Source: Synechococcus sp. AG-670-B23 (GTDB lineage: Bacteria; Cyanobacteriota; Cyanobacteriia; PCC-6307; Cyanobiaceae). From it: DNA of 64,000 nucleotides. The notes under the pieces were generated by a model, which saw nothing but the letters and a program-made list of their open reading frames with translations, had not been told where the DNA came from and ran no database searches. Within the stretch, counting starts at the first letter, position 1, and each line of letters starts with the position of its first letter. The stretch is from assembly GCA_003209165.1 (NCBI GenBank), contig QCSL01000001.1, forward strand, positions 62,001 to 126,000. Reading direction: 5' to 3'. Below, in pieces: positions 1 through 9,438 of this stretch. The translations under genes were made by a program, and so were the position numbers.

Positions 1-318
1 TTTCTACCGGCCGTCGCCAAACAGCTGGCTGAACACGACATCACGGCTGATCGGCTTGAGCGTGTGGACGGGCAGCGTCCCGTTGTGGGTGGTGAATGTC
101 CGATGGTGGTGGGTGAACTACCTGGTGGGCGTCGGTTTTGGGTATGCTTCTCCAAAGGCGACATCAATAGCTCCAAGGTGATTGCCCTGGCTGATGCCGG
201 CAGTGAGCCAACCCTTCTGGAGAGCTTTCTGATCGATGAGAAGCGAATGTCGTTGCCTCTTCTTGTCTCCCGGCTGTTGCAACGGCTCAACGGCCAAAAG
301 TGGCTGGGAGGTAACTAA
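1..318 (+). CDS. DUF2996 family protein, C-terminal part
   Basis: The frame is open from the first base, so the gene starts before the window and only its last 105 residues are seen. The end of the protein ([23 protein letters not shown], shortened here to [13 protein letters not shown] and [12 protein letters not shown]) matches my memory of the cyanobacterial and plastid family DUF2996. Its function is not established to my knowledge. It lies 65 bases upstream of acsF on the same strand and may be cotranscribed with it. The family assignment is from memory of conserved residues, not a search. Confidence 0.7.
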   Translation, partial: FLPAVAKQLAEHDITADRLERVDGQRPVVGGECPMVVGELPGGRRFWVCFSKGDINSSKVIALADAGSEPTLLESFLIDEKRMSLPLLVSRLLQRLNGQKWLGGN

Positions 319-383
319 CGTCCTGGTTTCTCCTCGAGGGTGGGCTAACACGCCTACATTGGCAGGATAGTGAAACGCAACTG

Positions 384-1454
384 ATGGTCCCTCCCACCGC
401 CGTGGCCGAAGGCAGCGCTGTAGCCATCAAGGATCCTGTCAAGGACACAATCCTGACGCCTCGCTTCTACACCACTGATTTTGAAGCGATGGCGGCGATG
501 GATCTTCAGCCCAACGAGGCTGAACTAGAAGCCATCTGCGAAGAGTTCAGGAAGGATTACAACCGTCATCACTTCGTTCGCAACGAAGAGTTCGAGGGTG
601 CAGCCGACAAGCTAGATCCGGAAACCCGCAAGGTGTTCATCGAATTCCTTGAGCAAAGCTGCACATCTGAATTTTCAGGATTCCTCCTTTACAAAGAGCT
701 GAGCCGTCGGATTAAAACCAAAAACCCACTCTTGGCTGAATGCTTCGCCCATATGGCTCGTGACGAAGCGCGCCACGCCGGATTCCTCAACAAGTCGATG
801 AGCGACTTTGGTATGCAGCTGGATCTCGGCTTCCTAACGGCCAACAAGGACTACACCTTCTTCAAGCCGAAATTCATCTTCTACGCGACCTACCTTTCCG
901 AGAAAATCGGCTACTGGCGCTACATCGCCATTTACCGCCACCTCGAAAAGAATCCCGACAGCAAGATCTTCCCGATCTTCAACTTCTTCGAGAACTGGTG
1001 CCAAGACGAAAACCGTCATGGCGATTTCTTCGATGCTCTCATGAAGGCCCAACCCGACACGGTTCGTGGGCCGATTGCCAAACTCTGGTGTCGCTTCTTC
1101 CTGCTGGCGGTCTTCGCGACTATGTACGTGCGTGACGTGGCCCGAAAGGAGTTTTACGAGGCTCTCGGTTTGGACGCCCGGACTTACGACAAGATGGTGA
1201 TCGAGAAGACTAATGAAACCTCCTCTCGAGTCTTCCCTGTCGTTCTCGATGTGAACAACGAGAAGTTCTGGTCCCGTCTCGAACGCCTTGTCACCAACAA
1301 CGCTGCCCTCGATCGAGCTGATGCCAGTGATGCCATCGCTCCTGTGAAGCTGCTCCGCAAGCTTCCCTTGTGGATCGGTAATGGTGCCGAAATGGCCAAG
1401 CTGTTCCTGATGCCTGCGATCGACAGCGATCGTTTCCAGCCAGCTGTGCGCTGA
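384..1454 (+). CDS. acsF: Mg-protoporphyrin IX monomethyl ester oxidative cyclase AcsF
   Basis: Oxygen-dependent di-iron enzyme that forms the fifth (isocyclic) ring of chlorophyll, turning Mg-protoporphyrin IX monomethyl ester into divinyl protochlorophyllide at the membrane. The 356 residues are the usual full length. The ferritin-like iron ligands are clear: an early Glu in the [13 protein letters not shown] segment, then [10 protein letters not shown] and later [11 protein letters not shown], the two E-x-x-H motifs of the family. The first Met ([10 protein letters not shown]) gives the expected N-terminus. The gene is followed after 32 bases by tldD with its own AAGGAG ribosome site. Aerobic cyclase fits an oxygenic phototroph, and no anaerobic bchE is seen here. 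Confidence 0.97.
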   Translation: MVPPTAVAEGSAVAIKDPVKDTILTPRFYTTDFEAMAAMDLQPNEAELEAICEEFRKDYNRHHFVRNEEFEGAADKLDPETRKVFIEFLEQSCTSEFSGFLLYKELSRRIKTKNPLLAECFAHMARDEARHAGFLNKSMSDFGMQLDLGFLTANKDYTFFKPKFIFYATYLSEKIGYWRYIAIYRHLEKNPDSKIFPIFNFFENWCQDENRHGDFFDALMKAQPDTVRGPIAKLWCRFFLLAVFATMYVRDVARKEFYEALGLDARTYDKMVIEKTNETSSRVFPVVLDVNNEKFWSRLERLVTNNAALDRADASDAIAPVKLLRKLPLWIGNGAEMAKLFLMPAIDSDRFQPAVR

Positions 1455-1486
1455 GGGGTGTCCCCCAGCCCAACCAAGGAGATTTC

Positions 1487-2896
1487 TTGACCAACGCCTT
1501 TTCGAATCAGTGGCGGGGACTCTTGGAGTCTCTTCTGCATCGCGGCAGTGCTGCGGGAGCCAACCTGGTAGAGGTATTCCTCGAGCGCACCGATCACATC
1601 GGATTGCTTGCCGAACAGGATCAGATCACCAGTGTTAATCCATCCTTTGCGCGCGGCGCTGGACTCAGGGTTTTCCGTTCTGGCCGAGATGGCTTCGTGA
1701 GCACCAACGACCTCAGCGAAGCAGGGCTCATGCGAGCCCTCGATCAGGCACTAGCCATGCTCGGGCTTGAGCCTCAACAGCTCACAATGCCCACAGCTTT
1801 TGAAGGGTTGAAGGGGCTGACCGACCACGGTCTTGCCAAAGCCGACTGGCTGGAACGTTGCCCATCGCTCGATCAGGCCGGTCAGTGCCTGCTCCACGGC
1901 ACAGCCCATCTCGAGCGTCTGGGTCAGCATCTTCAGGTGCGTCGCGGCAGCTACGCCCGCGACTGGCAGGAAGTGCTGGTTGCTGCGTCCGATGGCACCT
2001 TCGCCCGCGACATACGCCTGCATCAGTCGACCGGCCTCTCCGTTCTCGCCGCAAACGGAGACCACCGGTCAAGCATTGGCCGCCGCTATGGCAGTTCCGA
2101 TCGTCCGGATGATCTTCGGGACTGGGATTCCGAGGCCAGCGCAGCTGAGGTTTGCAACAGCGCTGGAACGATGTTGCGCGCCGACTACGTTGATGCCGGA
2201 CAAATGCCTGCTGTTCTCGCAAACCGCTTCGGTGGAGTCATTTTCCACGAGGCCTGTGGGCACTTGCTCGAAACAACCCAGATCGAACGCGGCACCACTC
2301 CCTTCGCTGATCGCGTTGGTGAATTGATCGCTCACCCTGCCGTCACCGCCATCGATGAAGGGCTGAGTGGTGGATCCTTCGGCTCCCTGTCGATGGACGA
2401 CGAAGGAATGGAACCGGAGCGCACAGTTCTGATCAAAGATGGCGTGCTGCAACGGTTCATCAGTGACAGGGCCGGTGAACTGCGCACGGGCCACAAACGT
2501 ACCGGAAGCGGCCGGCGTCAGAGCCATGCCTACGCCGCTGCCAGTCGGATGCGCAACACATTCATCGATGCAGGCTCGCATACCCCTGAGCAGCTGATTG
2601 AATCCGTCGACCAAGGCCTTTATTGCAAGGCCATGGGTGGAGGAAGCGTCGGTCCAACGGGGCAGTTCAATTTCTCCGTTGAAGAGGGCTATCTGATCGA
2701 GAACGGCAAACTCACCAAACCGGTGAAAGGAGCCACGTTGATCGGAGATGCCAAGGAAGTGATGCCTCGCATATCGATGTGCGCCAACGATCTGGAACTG
2801 GCGGCCGGGTTTTGCGGATCCGTCAGTGGGAGTGTGTTCGTCACCGTGGGCCAACCCCACATCAAGGTTGATTCGATCACGGTGGGGGGCCGTTGA
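1487..2896 (+). CDS. tldD: TldD metallopeptidase subunit
   Basis: Zinc metalloprotease of the TldD/TldE (PmbA) pair, which in other bacteria works as a heterodimer on unfolded or small peptides. The 469-residue protein carries the metal motif HEACGH at residues 254-259, inside a [15 protein letters not shown] context. The start is a TTG seven bases after an AAGGAG ribosome site. No nearby ATG is as well placed. The stop overlaps the start region of the partner gene, so translation of the two is probably coupled. In cyanobacteria the natural substrate is not known to me. Confidence 0.93.
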   Translation: MTNAFSNQWRGLLESLLHRGSAAGANLVEVFLERTDHIGLLAEQDQITSVNPSFARGAGLRVFRSGRDGFVSTNDLSEAGLMRALDQALAMLGLEPQQLTMPTAFEGLKGLTDHGLAKADWLERCPSLDQAGQCLLHGTAHLERLGQHLQVRRGSYARDWQEVLVAASDGTFARDIRLHQSTGLSVLAANGDHRSSIGRRYGSSDRPDDLRDWDSEASAAEVCNSAGTMLRADYVDAGQMPAVLANRFGGVIFHEACGHLLETTQIERGTTPFADRVGELIAHPAVTAIDEGLSGGSFGSLSMDDEGMEPERTVLIKDGVLQRFISDRAGELRTGHKRTGSGRRQSHAYAAASRMRNTFIDAGSHTPEQLIESVDQGLYCKAMGGGSVGPTGQFNFSVEEGYLIENGKLTKPVKGATLIGDAKEVMPRISMCANDLELAAGFCGSVSGSVFVTVGQPHIKVDSITVGGR

Positions 2897-4266
2897 TGAT
2901 GACCAGCAGCAACAGTCTCAACGCCACAGATCTCAGGGATCGCCTTCAGACCCTCGCCTCCCGCGAAGGAATTCGTCGTTGGGACCTCGGTGCCGCATGC
3001 AGCGACGACTGCTCCGTTCAGGTGGATCGCGGTGAAGCCAAACAACTCAAGGCTTCGCAGCGGAGCTCGATCACCCTCCGGGTCTGGAACAACGACGGCC
3101 TGGTCGGCATCACCAGCACCACCGATCTCTCGGATGGTGGCTTAGAACAAGCTCTGGTTGGAGCGCATGCGGCAAGCCAATTTGGTAATCCAGAGGAGAT
3201 CCCACAGTTCTCTCCGCTGGCCACAGCTCCGCTCCCCGAGCTCGAGCGACCGCTTCAACCGCGACAGGGAATCCTTCCACTGTTGGACACCTTGCGGGAT
3301 GCGGAAGCAGATCTGCTGGGTCGCCATCCCGCCATCCAGACTGTCCCATACAATGGGCTGGCGGAATCACTGTCTCAAAGCCTCTATCTGAACAGCGATG
3401 GAGCACTCCGCCAGATGGAGCGCACCCAAGCCAGCCTGTATCTCTACGCAAGAGCTGAGGAATCAGGCCGCAAGCCTCGCAGTGGAGGTGCTGTTCGTCT
3501 AAGTCTCGGAAGCAGCGGACTGGATGTTCAAGGCTGCATCAACGAGGCGGTTGATCGCACTATCAGCCATCTCGACTATCGCCCAATTGAAACAGGAAGT
3601 TACCGAGTTTGTTTTACCCCAGAGGCCTTCCTCTCCCTGCTTGGTGCCTTCAGCAGCATGTTCAATGCTCGTTCGGTGCTCGACGGCGTCAGCTTGAGCC
3701 AACGTGATTCAATCGGATCCGACGTGGCGGTTCCCTTTTTCAATCTCCACGATAACGGCCTCCATCCCGGTCACATCAGTGCAGCAACCTTTGATGGCGA
3801 GGGAACACCGACCCGTCGTCTCTCTTTAATTGAGGGTGGCACTCTGCGGAACTTCCTCCACTCGGAAGCAACAGCCCGGGCCTTCGGTGTTGAGCCCACT
3901 GGTCATGCTGGTCTTGGAGCCAAGGTTTCTGTGGGTCCGGACTGGTTCGTAGTCGGTTCCCACCCTCAGGTCAGCACCAGAAACAACCTCGATCACCGCA
4001 CCGAGTCTGGTCCTTTCGTACTGATTGAGGATCTTTCAGCTCTTCATGCCGGTGTGAAAGCAACCCAAGGATCCTTCTCCTTGCCCTTCGATGGCTGGTT
4101 GGTGAACAATGGCGAACGCGTCTCCGTCGAAGCTGCAACGGTTGCCGGTGACATCCGCTCCGTTCTTAACGGTATTGCTCATCTGGAATCTGATGCTGAA
4201 GTCACCCACCGTGGGGTTTCCCCTCATGTCTGGGTGGATGGACTCTCCATCACCGGCGAAGCCTGA
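2896..4266 (+). CDS. TldE/PmbA partner subunit
   Basis: Second subunit of the TldD/TldE protease, about 456 residues. It is related to TldD but lacks the HExxxH zinc motif, as expected for the PmbA/TldE side. The start is a cluster of TTG-ATG-ATG overlapping the tldD stop, and I take the first ATG. The C-terminal region (KATQGSFSLPFDGWLVNNGE) is typical of the PmbA family. The direct overlap with tldD supports one operon and a matched pair. fmt begins two bases after the stop, so it probably belongs to the same transcript. Confidence 0.9.
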   Translation: MMTSSNSLNATDLRDRLQTLASREGIRRWDLGAACSDDCSVQVDRGEAKQLKASQRSSITLRVWNNDGLVGITSTTDLSDGGLEQALVGAHAASQFGNPEEIPQFSPLATAPLPELERPLQPRQGILPLLDTLRDAEADLLGRHPAIQTVPYNGLAESLSQSLYLNSDGALRQMERTQASLYLYARAEESGRKPRSGGAVRLSLGSSGLDVQGCINEAVDRTISHLDYRPIETGSYRVCFTPEAFLSLLGAFSSMFNARSVLDGVSLSQRDSIGSDVAVPFFNLHDNGLHPGHISAATFDGEGTPTRRLSLIEGGTLRNFLHSEATARAFGVEPTGHAGLGAKVSVGPDWFVVGSHPQVSTRNNLDHRTESGPFVLIEDLSALHAGVKATQGSFSLPFDGWLVNNGERVSVEAATVAGDIRSVLNGIAHLESDAEVTHRGVSPHVWVDGLSITGEA

Positions 4267-4268
4267 CG

Positions 4269-5285
4269 TTGAAAATTTTGTTTTGGGGAACACCGGCCTA
4301 TGCGGTGCCCACCCTTGATGCATTGCATGGGGTTGGTCACACCATTGTGGGAGTGGTGACACAGCCGGATCGGCGGCGTGGTCGCGGTACACAGCTGGTT
4401 CCATCACCCGTCAAGGCGAGGGCGAAACAGCTTTCACTTCCAGTGTTCACCCCAACGCGGATCCGATGGGATGAAGAGTGCAAAGCGGAGCTTGCTGCGC
4501 TAGAAGCGGACGCTTCGGTGGTGGTCGCCTTCGGGCAAATTCTTCCTAAAGATGTTTTGCAGCAACCTCCCCTGGGGTGCTGGAACGGCCACGGATCACT
4601 TCTTCCCCGCTGGCGGGGTGCTGGTCCCATTCAGTGGGCCCTGCTCGAGGGAGATCAGGAAACGGGTGTGGGGATCATGGCCATGGAAGAAGGGCTCGAT
4701 ACCGGCCCTGTACTGCTCGAGCAGCGAACCCCGATCCAATTGCTGGACACATCTATCGGCATAGCTGAACGGCTCAGTGCTCTCACCGCTGAACTGATGG
4801 TGCAAGCCATGCCTCTGATTGAAGCTGCAGGCCCAGGCAGCGAAGAAGAGAGATTGGCAAGGCTCAAAGTGCGCGTTCAGGCAGAGGAGTCGACCTATGC
4901 CCGAATGCTGAACAAGCAGGATTTCCAATTGGATTGGTCAGCTTCTGCTCTCGGTATTCACCGCAAAGTGATGGGGCTTCATCCCGCTGCTTTCACCCAT
5001 TGGCAGGGCAAACGGTTGAAGCTGCTCCACACTGAGCCGTTGATCGAGCGGTTGAAAGATCAACTCAGCGCCGAAGGCCGCAAACTCGTGGGGCAATGGC
5101 CGACCGGGGGGCATCCTCCAGGAACAATCCTTGCGGTAATTGAGGATCTTGGGCTTGTTGTCAGCAGTTCAGACTGTCCTCTTCTGATTCGCGAAGCTCA
5201 ACTGGAAGGAAAGGCGCGCAGCACTGCACCCGCACTGTTGCAGCAACTCAAGGCCAAAGCAGGAGACCGCTTCGACATGGATTGA
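4269..5285 (+). CDS. fmt: Methionyl-tRNA formyltransferase
   Basis: Transfers a formyl group from 10-formyl-tetrahydrofolate to Met-tRNA(fMet), providing the initiator tRNA of bacterial translation. It is 338 residues, near the family norm. Visible signs are the N-terminal KILFWGTPAYAVPTLDAL, the loop TQPDRRRGRGTQL and the folate-site motif NGHGSLLPRWRG around residue 106 (the usual form is NxHxSLLP). A smaller OB-fold C-terminal domain follows. The start is TTG, directly behind tldE. The last codon is one base from the convergent hypothetical gene, leaving no room for a separate terminator. Confidence 0.95.
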   Translation: MKILFWGTPAYAVPTLDALHGVGHTIVGVVTQPDRRRGRGTQLVPSPVKARAKQLSLPVFTPTRIRWDEECKAELAALEADASVVVAFGQILPKDVLQQPPLGCWNGHGSLLPRWRGAGPIQWALLEGDQETGVGIMAMEEGLDTGPVLLEQRTPIQLLDTSIGIAERLSALTAELMVQAMPLIEAAGPGSEEERLARLKVRVQAEESTYARMLNKQDFQLDWSASALGIHRKVMGLHPAAFTHWQGKRLKLLHTEPLIERLKDQLSAEGRKLVGQWPTGGHPPGTILAVIEDLGLVVSSSDCPLLIREAQLEGKARSTAPALLQQLKAKAGDRFDMD

Positions 5286-5286
5286 G

Positions 5287-5937
5287 TCAGGATTCTGTGT
5301 ACAGCGAACGCGCTTGAATCCAGACCCGATCAAGATCCAGTTTGGAGAGTTGAAGAGCTTCAGGGAACATCGTCGAGAGCCATTGTTGCCGTTTCAATAG
5401 AGTGTCGGCCTCAAAGAATGTTTGCTGAGATGCGAGAACTCTGAATTTTAGAAATTCCAGCAACCTTGCACGCAGGCGAACCGTATCTATAAGTTTGATT
5501 CGTCGGATTTGATCACGAAGATGAATTGTGCAGCCAGGTTTTAGCCCACTTAATCGCGGTGCGAGCAACTCCAATGTTGTTGGAGGTTGCCAATGACGTT
5601 CCTTGGTCTCGGGGTGAGGGTAGTAAATCCAGCCGCGAACAGCCTCAGCTTCACTTGCCTTGATCTCTACATTCCAGAACGAGAACGTTTCAGGAGGATG
5701 GAGTTCTGTCCATTGCACCTTCTTGAATCGATGATCAGGCTTCGACAGTGAAACCTCGAGTGGCGCAAAGTCGACATTCAGGGTGCCGAAGTAACAGCCT
5801 GAGAGGTCGAGCCCCAATCTCCTAAACACCGGAGATTGCATTTGAATCGTTCCATCCGGATAGGGAGATTCTTTGCTTGTTCCGGAGGCAACTCCATGGC
5901 CAGCGCAGAGTCGACCAGTCAGCCATTCAGCGTTCAT
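5287..5937 (-). CDS. Conserved hypothetical protein, 216 aa
   Basis: I do not recognise a named family. The N-terminal half has a run GHGVASG...YPDGTIQMQSP and GCYFGTLNVDFAP, which looks like a small beta-barrel core and recalls, weakly, riboflavin-kinase-like folds. That resemblance is only an impression. The C-terminal third is basic and helical. There is no signal peptide or membrane segment. It ends one base from the fmt stop (convergent) and starts nine bases downstream of the DUF6464-like gene, so it is probably the last gene of a minus-strand operon with that gene and the TerC gene. Confidence 0.7.
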   Translation of the reverse strand: MNAEWLTGRLCAGHGVASGTSKESPYPDGTIQMQSPVFRRLGLDLSGCYFGTLNVDFAPLEVSLSKPDHRFKKVQWTELHPPETFSFWNVEIKASEAEAVRGWIYYPHPETKERHWQPPTTLELLAPRLSGLKPGCTIHLRDQIRRIKLIDTVRLRARLLEFLKFRVLASQQTFFEADTLLKRQQWLSTMFPEALQLSKLDLDRVWIQARSLYTES

Positions 5938-5945
5938 GGGTCGGG

Positions 5946-6284
5946 TCAGCGAAGTTCATAATGACTGCAGCTCTCACAGGGTCCCTCAGGCCATACGGCA
6001 CAGCGCAGCAAAGGGTTGCGAGCATTGAAACGACAATTGGGATCACCGATCACCCAGCCGTGTCGCCAGGGGGTTGCATCAGCAGGGCGAGTCTGGGGCT
6101 TCACCATTAAGGCCACCGATGCCATTACATAGCGACCGTTGCGCAGGGAATAACGGTGGCGTCGTTGGATCACAAGGAAGGATTGCTCTTCAACTACAAG
6201 CCATCGTCCAGGTTGTGGTGGATCTTCCAGATCAACACGGTGGATCAAACGTTCACCACTGATATGGCGCAGCTCAACAAGCAT
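5946..6284 (-). CDS. DUF6464-like cyanobacterial protein
   Basis: Small protein of 112 residues starting at MLVELRHISGERLIHRVDL. An upstream Met would add 17 residues that lie inside the TerC gene, so I prefer the inner start. The end has the cysteine-bearing segment NCRFNARNPLLRCAVWPEGP followed by CESCSHYE, which matches my recollection of the cyanobacterial family DUF6464. Four cysteines could bind a metal (inference). The start overlaps the end of the TerC gene by 11 bases, suggesting translational coupling. No function is known to me. Confidence 0.7.
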   Translation of the reverse strand: MLVELRHISGERLIHRVDLEDPPQPGRWLVVEEQSFLVIQRRHRYSLRNGRYVMASVALMVKPQTRPADATPWRHGWVIGDPNCRFNARNPLLRCAVWPEGPCESCSHYELR

Positions 6285-7011
6285 GGCTTTCGTCGGGTTT
6301 GGGATCGTTGTTGCGTATCGACATTCCCCAGGCAAACAGCATCAGCACAAGCAGAAGGATCAGCCAATCGGGTTGGTTGAGGCTCGGAATAAAAACGTGA
6401 ACAATCAAGCGCAAGGCCACAAAAGCAACAGCAAGAAATCCAGCTGTTTCAAGCCGTGGATAGTGATCAAGCCAACGGATGAACAGAGCGGACGTAAAGC
6501 GCAGCGCCACGATGCCAATAAAGGCTCCAGTACTGATCAACAAAATCTGATCACTGATAGCCACTGCTGCAGCAACGCTGTCGATGGAGAAGGCCAGATC
6601 GGTAAAGGCCAACAGCAGAACAGTTTTCAAAAAAGGGCGAGACAATCCACTGGATTGATTCGCCTCCAAGGACTGATCGTCATCGCCTGATCGTTTATTG
6701 AAGTGATCAACCACCAGCCAAACGAGGTAGGCGGCGGCCAGAAGCTGCACCCAGACGTTTTGCAACACCCACTGGGCGACAACGATCAAAGCGATACGCA
6801 AGACCAGCGCAATGCCAATGCCCAGGTTGAGGGCTAGGCGTTCCCGCTCCGGTTGACGGCTACTGCGGGCGATGGCGGCAAGCGCCACGGCATTGTCGGC
6901 CGACAGGATCAGCTCCAGAAGCACCAGAACAGGGAGCAGTGCCAGAACCTCTCCCCATTGATCGGCACCATCGAAGAAATCCGAAAGTGATGGGAGCGAA
7001 GTGATGTCCAT
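6274..7011 (-). CDS. TerC-family integral membrane protein
   Basis: Membrane protein of 245 residues with about seven hydrophobic segments. The TerC signature is visible twice: LELILSADNAVALAAIA near the N-terminus and FTDLAFSIDSVAAAVAIS in the middle, each with the acidic residues that the family uses. TerC-type proteins are associated with metal-ion (often Mn) export and with thylakoid assembly in chloroplasts. Which role applies here is not shown by the sequence. The charged loop between the halves (KRSGDDDQSLEAN) is typical. The gene faces away from the hypothetical at 7050, leaving a 38-base divergent promoter region. Confidence 0.9.
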   Translation of the reverse strand: MDITSLPSLSDFFDGADQWGEVLALLPVLVLLELILSADNAVALAAIARSSRQPERERLALNLGIGIALVLRIALIVVAQWVLQNVWVQLLAAAYLVWLVVDHFNKRSGDDDQSLEANQSSGLSRPFLKTVLLLAFTDLAFSIDSVAAAVAISDQILLISTGAFIGIVALRFTSALFIRWLDHYPRLETAGFLAVAFVALRLIVHVFIPSLNQPDWLILLLVLMLFAWGMSIRNNDPKPDESHAC

Positions 7012-7049
7012 CGAGTCAGCCTAGAAAGTGCAAGTGCTGTTCCATTGCG

Positions 7050-7802
7050 ATGCAGATCCGGGCTGAGCTGTGTCACGTCGACACCCTTCGATGCATCGTG
7101 CGTGTTGAGGCCTGGCACGACGGTGCTTTGCAAGGCAGCGCCCTTGGTGAAGCCTCGACGGTAGAAGTCGCTGAGGAAAGGGCATTGCAGCGCCTGAACA
7201 AAAGGCTTCAGCCCCGTCCACACCAACAGCCGCAACGGTCGTCTGTTTGTCCTGAAGCCAAGGTCATTGATCAGGACGCGCAGCCCGCGTCCGTAGAGCG
7301 GCCAAGAAGGCTTGATCAGGTTGAGCTTTCTTCCGCCCCAATCATCCCTGCCACCCAGCAAGTCACCGTCATCGCGCCGGACAATGCCCCTTCGGAAACC
7401 CCTACGGATCCTGAAGATTGGAGCGACGAGCTGACTGCTATCGACATGGAAATCAGACGCATCGGTTGGTCTCGAGAGCAGGAGCAGGAGTACTTGACGC
7501 GAGCTTTTGGTTTTGGGAGCCGTCACAAACTCACGCGCTACGCTGATCTGGTGGCCTATCTGCGTCAACTGAAGTTAATTCAAACCAACGATGATGCGTC
7601 CACGGCACCTGCTCCAATCCGTCGTGGTGATCTTCTTCAGCAGGGAGATGCGATGTTGAAACAGCTGGGCTGGAACTCAGATCAAGCTCGGGCTTTTCTC
7701 CAACAACATCTTGGTTCGACAAGCCGTCAACAGCTCAGTGATGAACAGTTGCTGCAGTTCAACATGCTTCTTGAGGAGCAGCAAATGAACGCGGCGACCT
7801 GA
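7050..7802 (+). CDS. Hypothetical protein with two copies of a helical repeat
   Basis: A 250-residue soluble protein I cannot assign. The N-terminal 50 residues (RVEAWHDGALQGSALGEAST then EVAEERALQRLNKRL) resemble in outline a double-stranded-RNA-binding-like alpha/beta unit. After a Gln/Pro-rich linker come two related helical units: GWSREQEQEYLTRAFGFGSR starting at residue 139 and GWNSDQARAFLQQHLGSTSR starting at 207, each followed by a short helix rich in Leu. The second unit runs to the C-terminus. The architecture suggests nucleic-acid or protein binding, which is inference. The gene is followed by a gene-poor region. Confidence 0.75.
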   Translation: MQIRAELCHVDTLRCIVRVEAWHDGALQGSALGEASTVEVAEERALQRLNKRLQPRPHQQPQRSSVCPEAKVIDQDAQPASVERPRRLDQVELSSAPIIPATQQVTVIAPDNAPSETPTDPEDWSDELTAIDMEIRRIGWSREQEQEYLTRAFGFGSRHKLTRYADLVAYLRQLKLIQTNDDASTAPAPIRRGDLLQQGDAMLKQLGWNSDQARAFLQQHLGSTSRQQLSDEQLLQFNMLLEEQQMNAAT

Positions 7803-8328
7803 CTGTTTTTCGCCAAAAACCTGTAGTAACCAAACCTAATACGATTATGCAGCCTTAGCCAGTTTGCGTGCAGCTATGGCTGCCTTATTCAGGCGTAACC
7901 TTCGTAACTGATGCAACCAAGAGCCTTAATGTGTAAATTCATCTCTGCCTCCTGTCTAAGAAAAACCACAGGAGAATACTTGCAACCAATAACGAAGTAA
8001 TCCTTTCCCTTTCAATCCAGTCTGGTTTCCAGATTCTCCAAGAAATAATGACTAGGATGTCGGCAGACAAATAACAACCAAGGGACTTAAAGTCAAGGTT
8101 CATTTTACGCATAAATTCTCCTCAGAGCCAACCAAATCTTTGTTAAAATATCTTTCCTCAAAAGCAAGAGAAATCGGCCGTGCAGGGGGCCTTATTGGAA
8201 AAACTAGTTACCATTGGTGTCGCTAATTGAACTCTTTTTTTCCTCCAAGAGATCTGAGCGTAATCGGTCGTCTAGAAAAAATTAGGGAGTCCAAAACTCA
8301 AATATTTTGAAGAAATTAGCTCGTACGG
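7803..8328. other. Intergenic region with a possible decayed mini-gene
   Basis: About 520 A+T-richer bases without a convincing gene. On the minus strand, 7845-7942 starts with a good ribosome site (AGGAGG) and reads MNLHIKALGCISYEGYA before a stop. In the next frame LNKAAIAARKLAKAA follows and then stops. The two halves together look like one small basic protein broken by a frameshift, but I cannot confirm a family. Nothing else is supported in this stretch. Confidence 0.3.
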
Positions 8329-8523
8329 ATGGACAATCAAAGAGAGACCGCAAGTTTCCGCTACGGTGCCATCAAGATAGACCTTCTTAATGAGGCGCCA
8401 CAACTCACTGTTGATATTTGGAATGAAGAGGAAGAACCGCCAGCAGTAAAACCGTGGCAGATGCTCTTAATGATCAAAATCAGAAGTCTTTGCCTTCAAC
8501 TGCCAGCGCTCAAGACGTCTTAA
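8329..8523 (+). CDS. Small hypothetical ORF, 64 aa
   Basis: Not recognised. The first 42 residues read like a real protein (FRYGAIKIDLLNEAPQLTVD, then an acidic patch), but no strong ribosome site precedes the ATG. The last 19 codons overlap, on the opposite strand, the end of another small ORF. Another frame downstream (VADALNDQNQKSLPSTASAQ) is equally protein-like, so the gene may be frameshifted near base 8450. I consider it a possible gene in a region of decay. Confidence 0.35.
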   Translation: MDNQRETASFRYGAIKIDLLNEAPQLTVDIWNEEEEPPAVKPWQMLLMIKIRSLCLQLPALKTS

Positions 8524-8631
8524 TTCCATAATCTCCAACCGTCTTCTGTTGGTTTCCACCTCGGCTTCACGTGCCAAATGTTCAAGTTGAGCATTTGCAC
8601 GTTTTTGGTCTTGTGAAGATACAAAAGACAT
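8467..8631 (-). CDS. Small helical hypothetical protein, 54 aa
   Basis: Starting from the inner Met (MSFVSSQDQKRANAQLEHLA), the product is almost entirely charged and helical, with heptad-like Leu spacing (LEHLAREAEVETNRRRLEIM), so a short coiled coil is likely. It has no Cys and no membrane segment. It is convergent and overlapping with the small plus-strand ORF, and both cannot be fully functional without sharing bases. No family is recognised. Confidence 0.4.
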   Translation of the reverse strand: MSFVSSQDQKRANAQLEHLAREAEVETNRRRLEIMELRRLERWQLKAKTSDFDH

Positions 8632-8734
8632 TGGGATTACCAATTCCATGCGTAGAAGCTAAAAACTTCGAGAAATTGAGGCGTGAAAGCGTTACCCATC
8701 TACACTTATTCATGTATTTAAGTAACGGCATTTG

Positions 8735-8876
8735 ATGCGAACGGCTGCAGCCGCCTCAGAGGCTTTCAAATGTGCGAAGCAACGTGATTGAAGCTGAGCA
8801 TTGCCAGCAGCTATAGGCGATCAGAGCGCATCTGGACAACCTTGATGACGGAGAAGCGCAAGTGATCGACTTTTAG
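8735..8876 (+). pseudogene. Possible remnant of a small gene (frameshift and stop)
   Basis: An ATG opens MRTAAAASEAFKCAKQR. After a one-base frame change the text continues NVIEAEHCQQL, a stop, then AIRAHLDNLDDGEAQVIDF and a stop. The pieces read like one amphipathic small protein with a frameshift and one nonsense codon. The opposite strand also has an open stretch here (MPRPEKSLGLGENDYVDAYC onwards), so the assignment is tentative. No family is recognised. Confidence 0.25.
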
Positions 8877-9114
8877 GCAAAGGGTAGTTCTGGCAATAGG
8901 CATCTACATAGTCGTTTTCGCCAAGGCCAAGCGATTTTTCTGGTCTCGGCATGGACCTCGCCATATTTGCCAGCCGCCATCCAATGAACACAGTGCTATC
9001 TCCTTATCGGGTTCTGACAGGCAGTCAGAAGAGCGATCTACGGAAGTAGGAGCAGAAGCACTCTCATGCGCTAAGGATGGAAACGGCTCCTGGAACGACG
9101 AACGTGATCGACGT

Positions 9115-9258
9115 TCAGCCGTCGTCCTCCTTAGATCTCGGGTCGTTTTCCTTATATCTCGGCAGATCAGTGGGCTGAGCCAGCACGTAAACGACTGCCG
9201 CAGAGATTACGACGGTGACGATGATGAGAGCGGTGATGGCTGCGGAATAGTCCGTCAC
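9115..9258 (-). CDS. Single-helix membrane mini-protein, 47 aa
   Basis: GTG start overlapping the previous stop as GTGA, so translation is coupled to the 59-residue gene upstream. The protein has a short polar N-terminus (MTDYSAA), one membrane helix (ITALIIVTVVISAAVVYVLA) and a charged tail ending KENDPRSKEDDG. No family can be named. The coupling, the clean hydrophobic/hydrophilic layout and the second mini-protein beside it make it more credible than a random ORF of this length. Confidence 0.6.
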   Translation of the reverse strand: MTDYSAAITALIIVTVVISAAVVYVLAQPTDLPRYKENDPRSKEDDG

Positions 9259-9434
9259 GCGTCGACCTCAGCCTTCTCGTCAGCTTTGTGATGAGCCTCT
9301 ACGAAGGTTCCATCAGCTGACTTGCTGCGAGGGCAGTCACCAGCGTTGGAGCCACCAACAAAGACAGCCAAAAACATGATCGCGACGATCACGCTTCCAC
9401 CCAAATAGGCCAGGTTTGAAAGTTTCATACGCAT
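9255..9434 (-). CDS. Single-helix membrane mini-protein, 59 aa
   Basis: Reads MRMKLSNLAYLGGSVIVAIM then FLAVFVGG, one membrane helix, followed by a soluble tail with a single Cys (GDCPRSKSADGTFVEAHHK). It starts five bases after the end of the decayed gene at 9439-9722 on the same strand and overlaps the next mini-gene by four bases. The three probably formed one operon. Function unknown. The C-terminal face is rich in Asp, Glu, Lys and His. Confidence 0.6.
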   Translation of the reverse strand: MRMKLSNLAYLGGSVIVAIMFLAVFVGGSNAGDCPRSKSADGTFVEAHHKADEKAEVDA

Positions 9435-9438
9435 GAAC

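Noticed and set aside
9041-9110. Possible glutamine riboswitch (GGAAGTAGG-like text)
   Set aside because: Only a short match to the conserved core; the flanking stems and the second core block are not present, and no gene suited to it follows.
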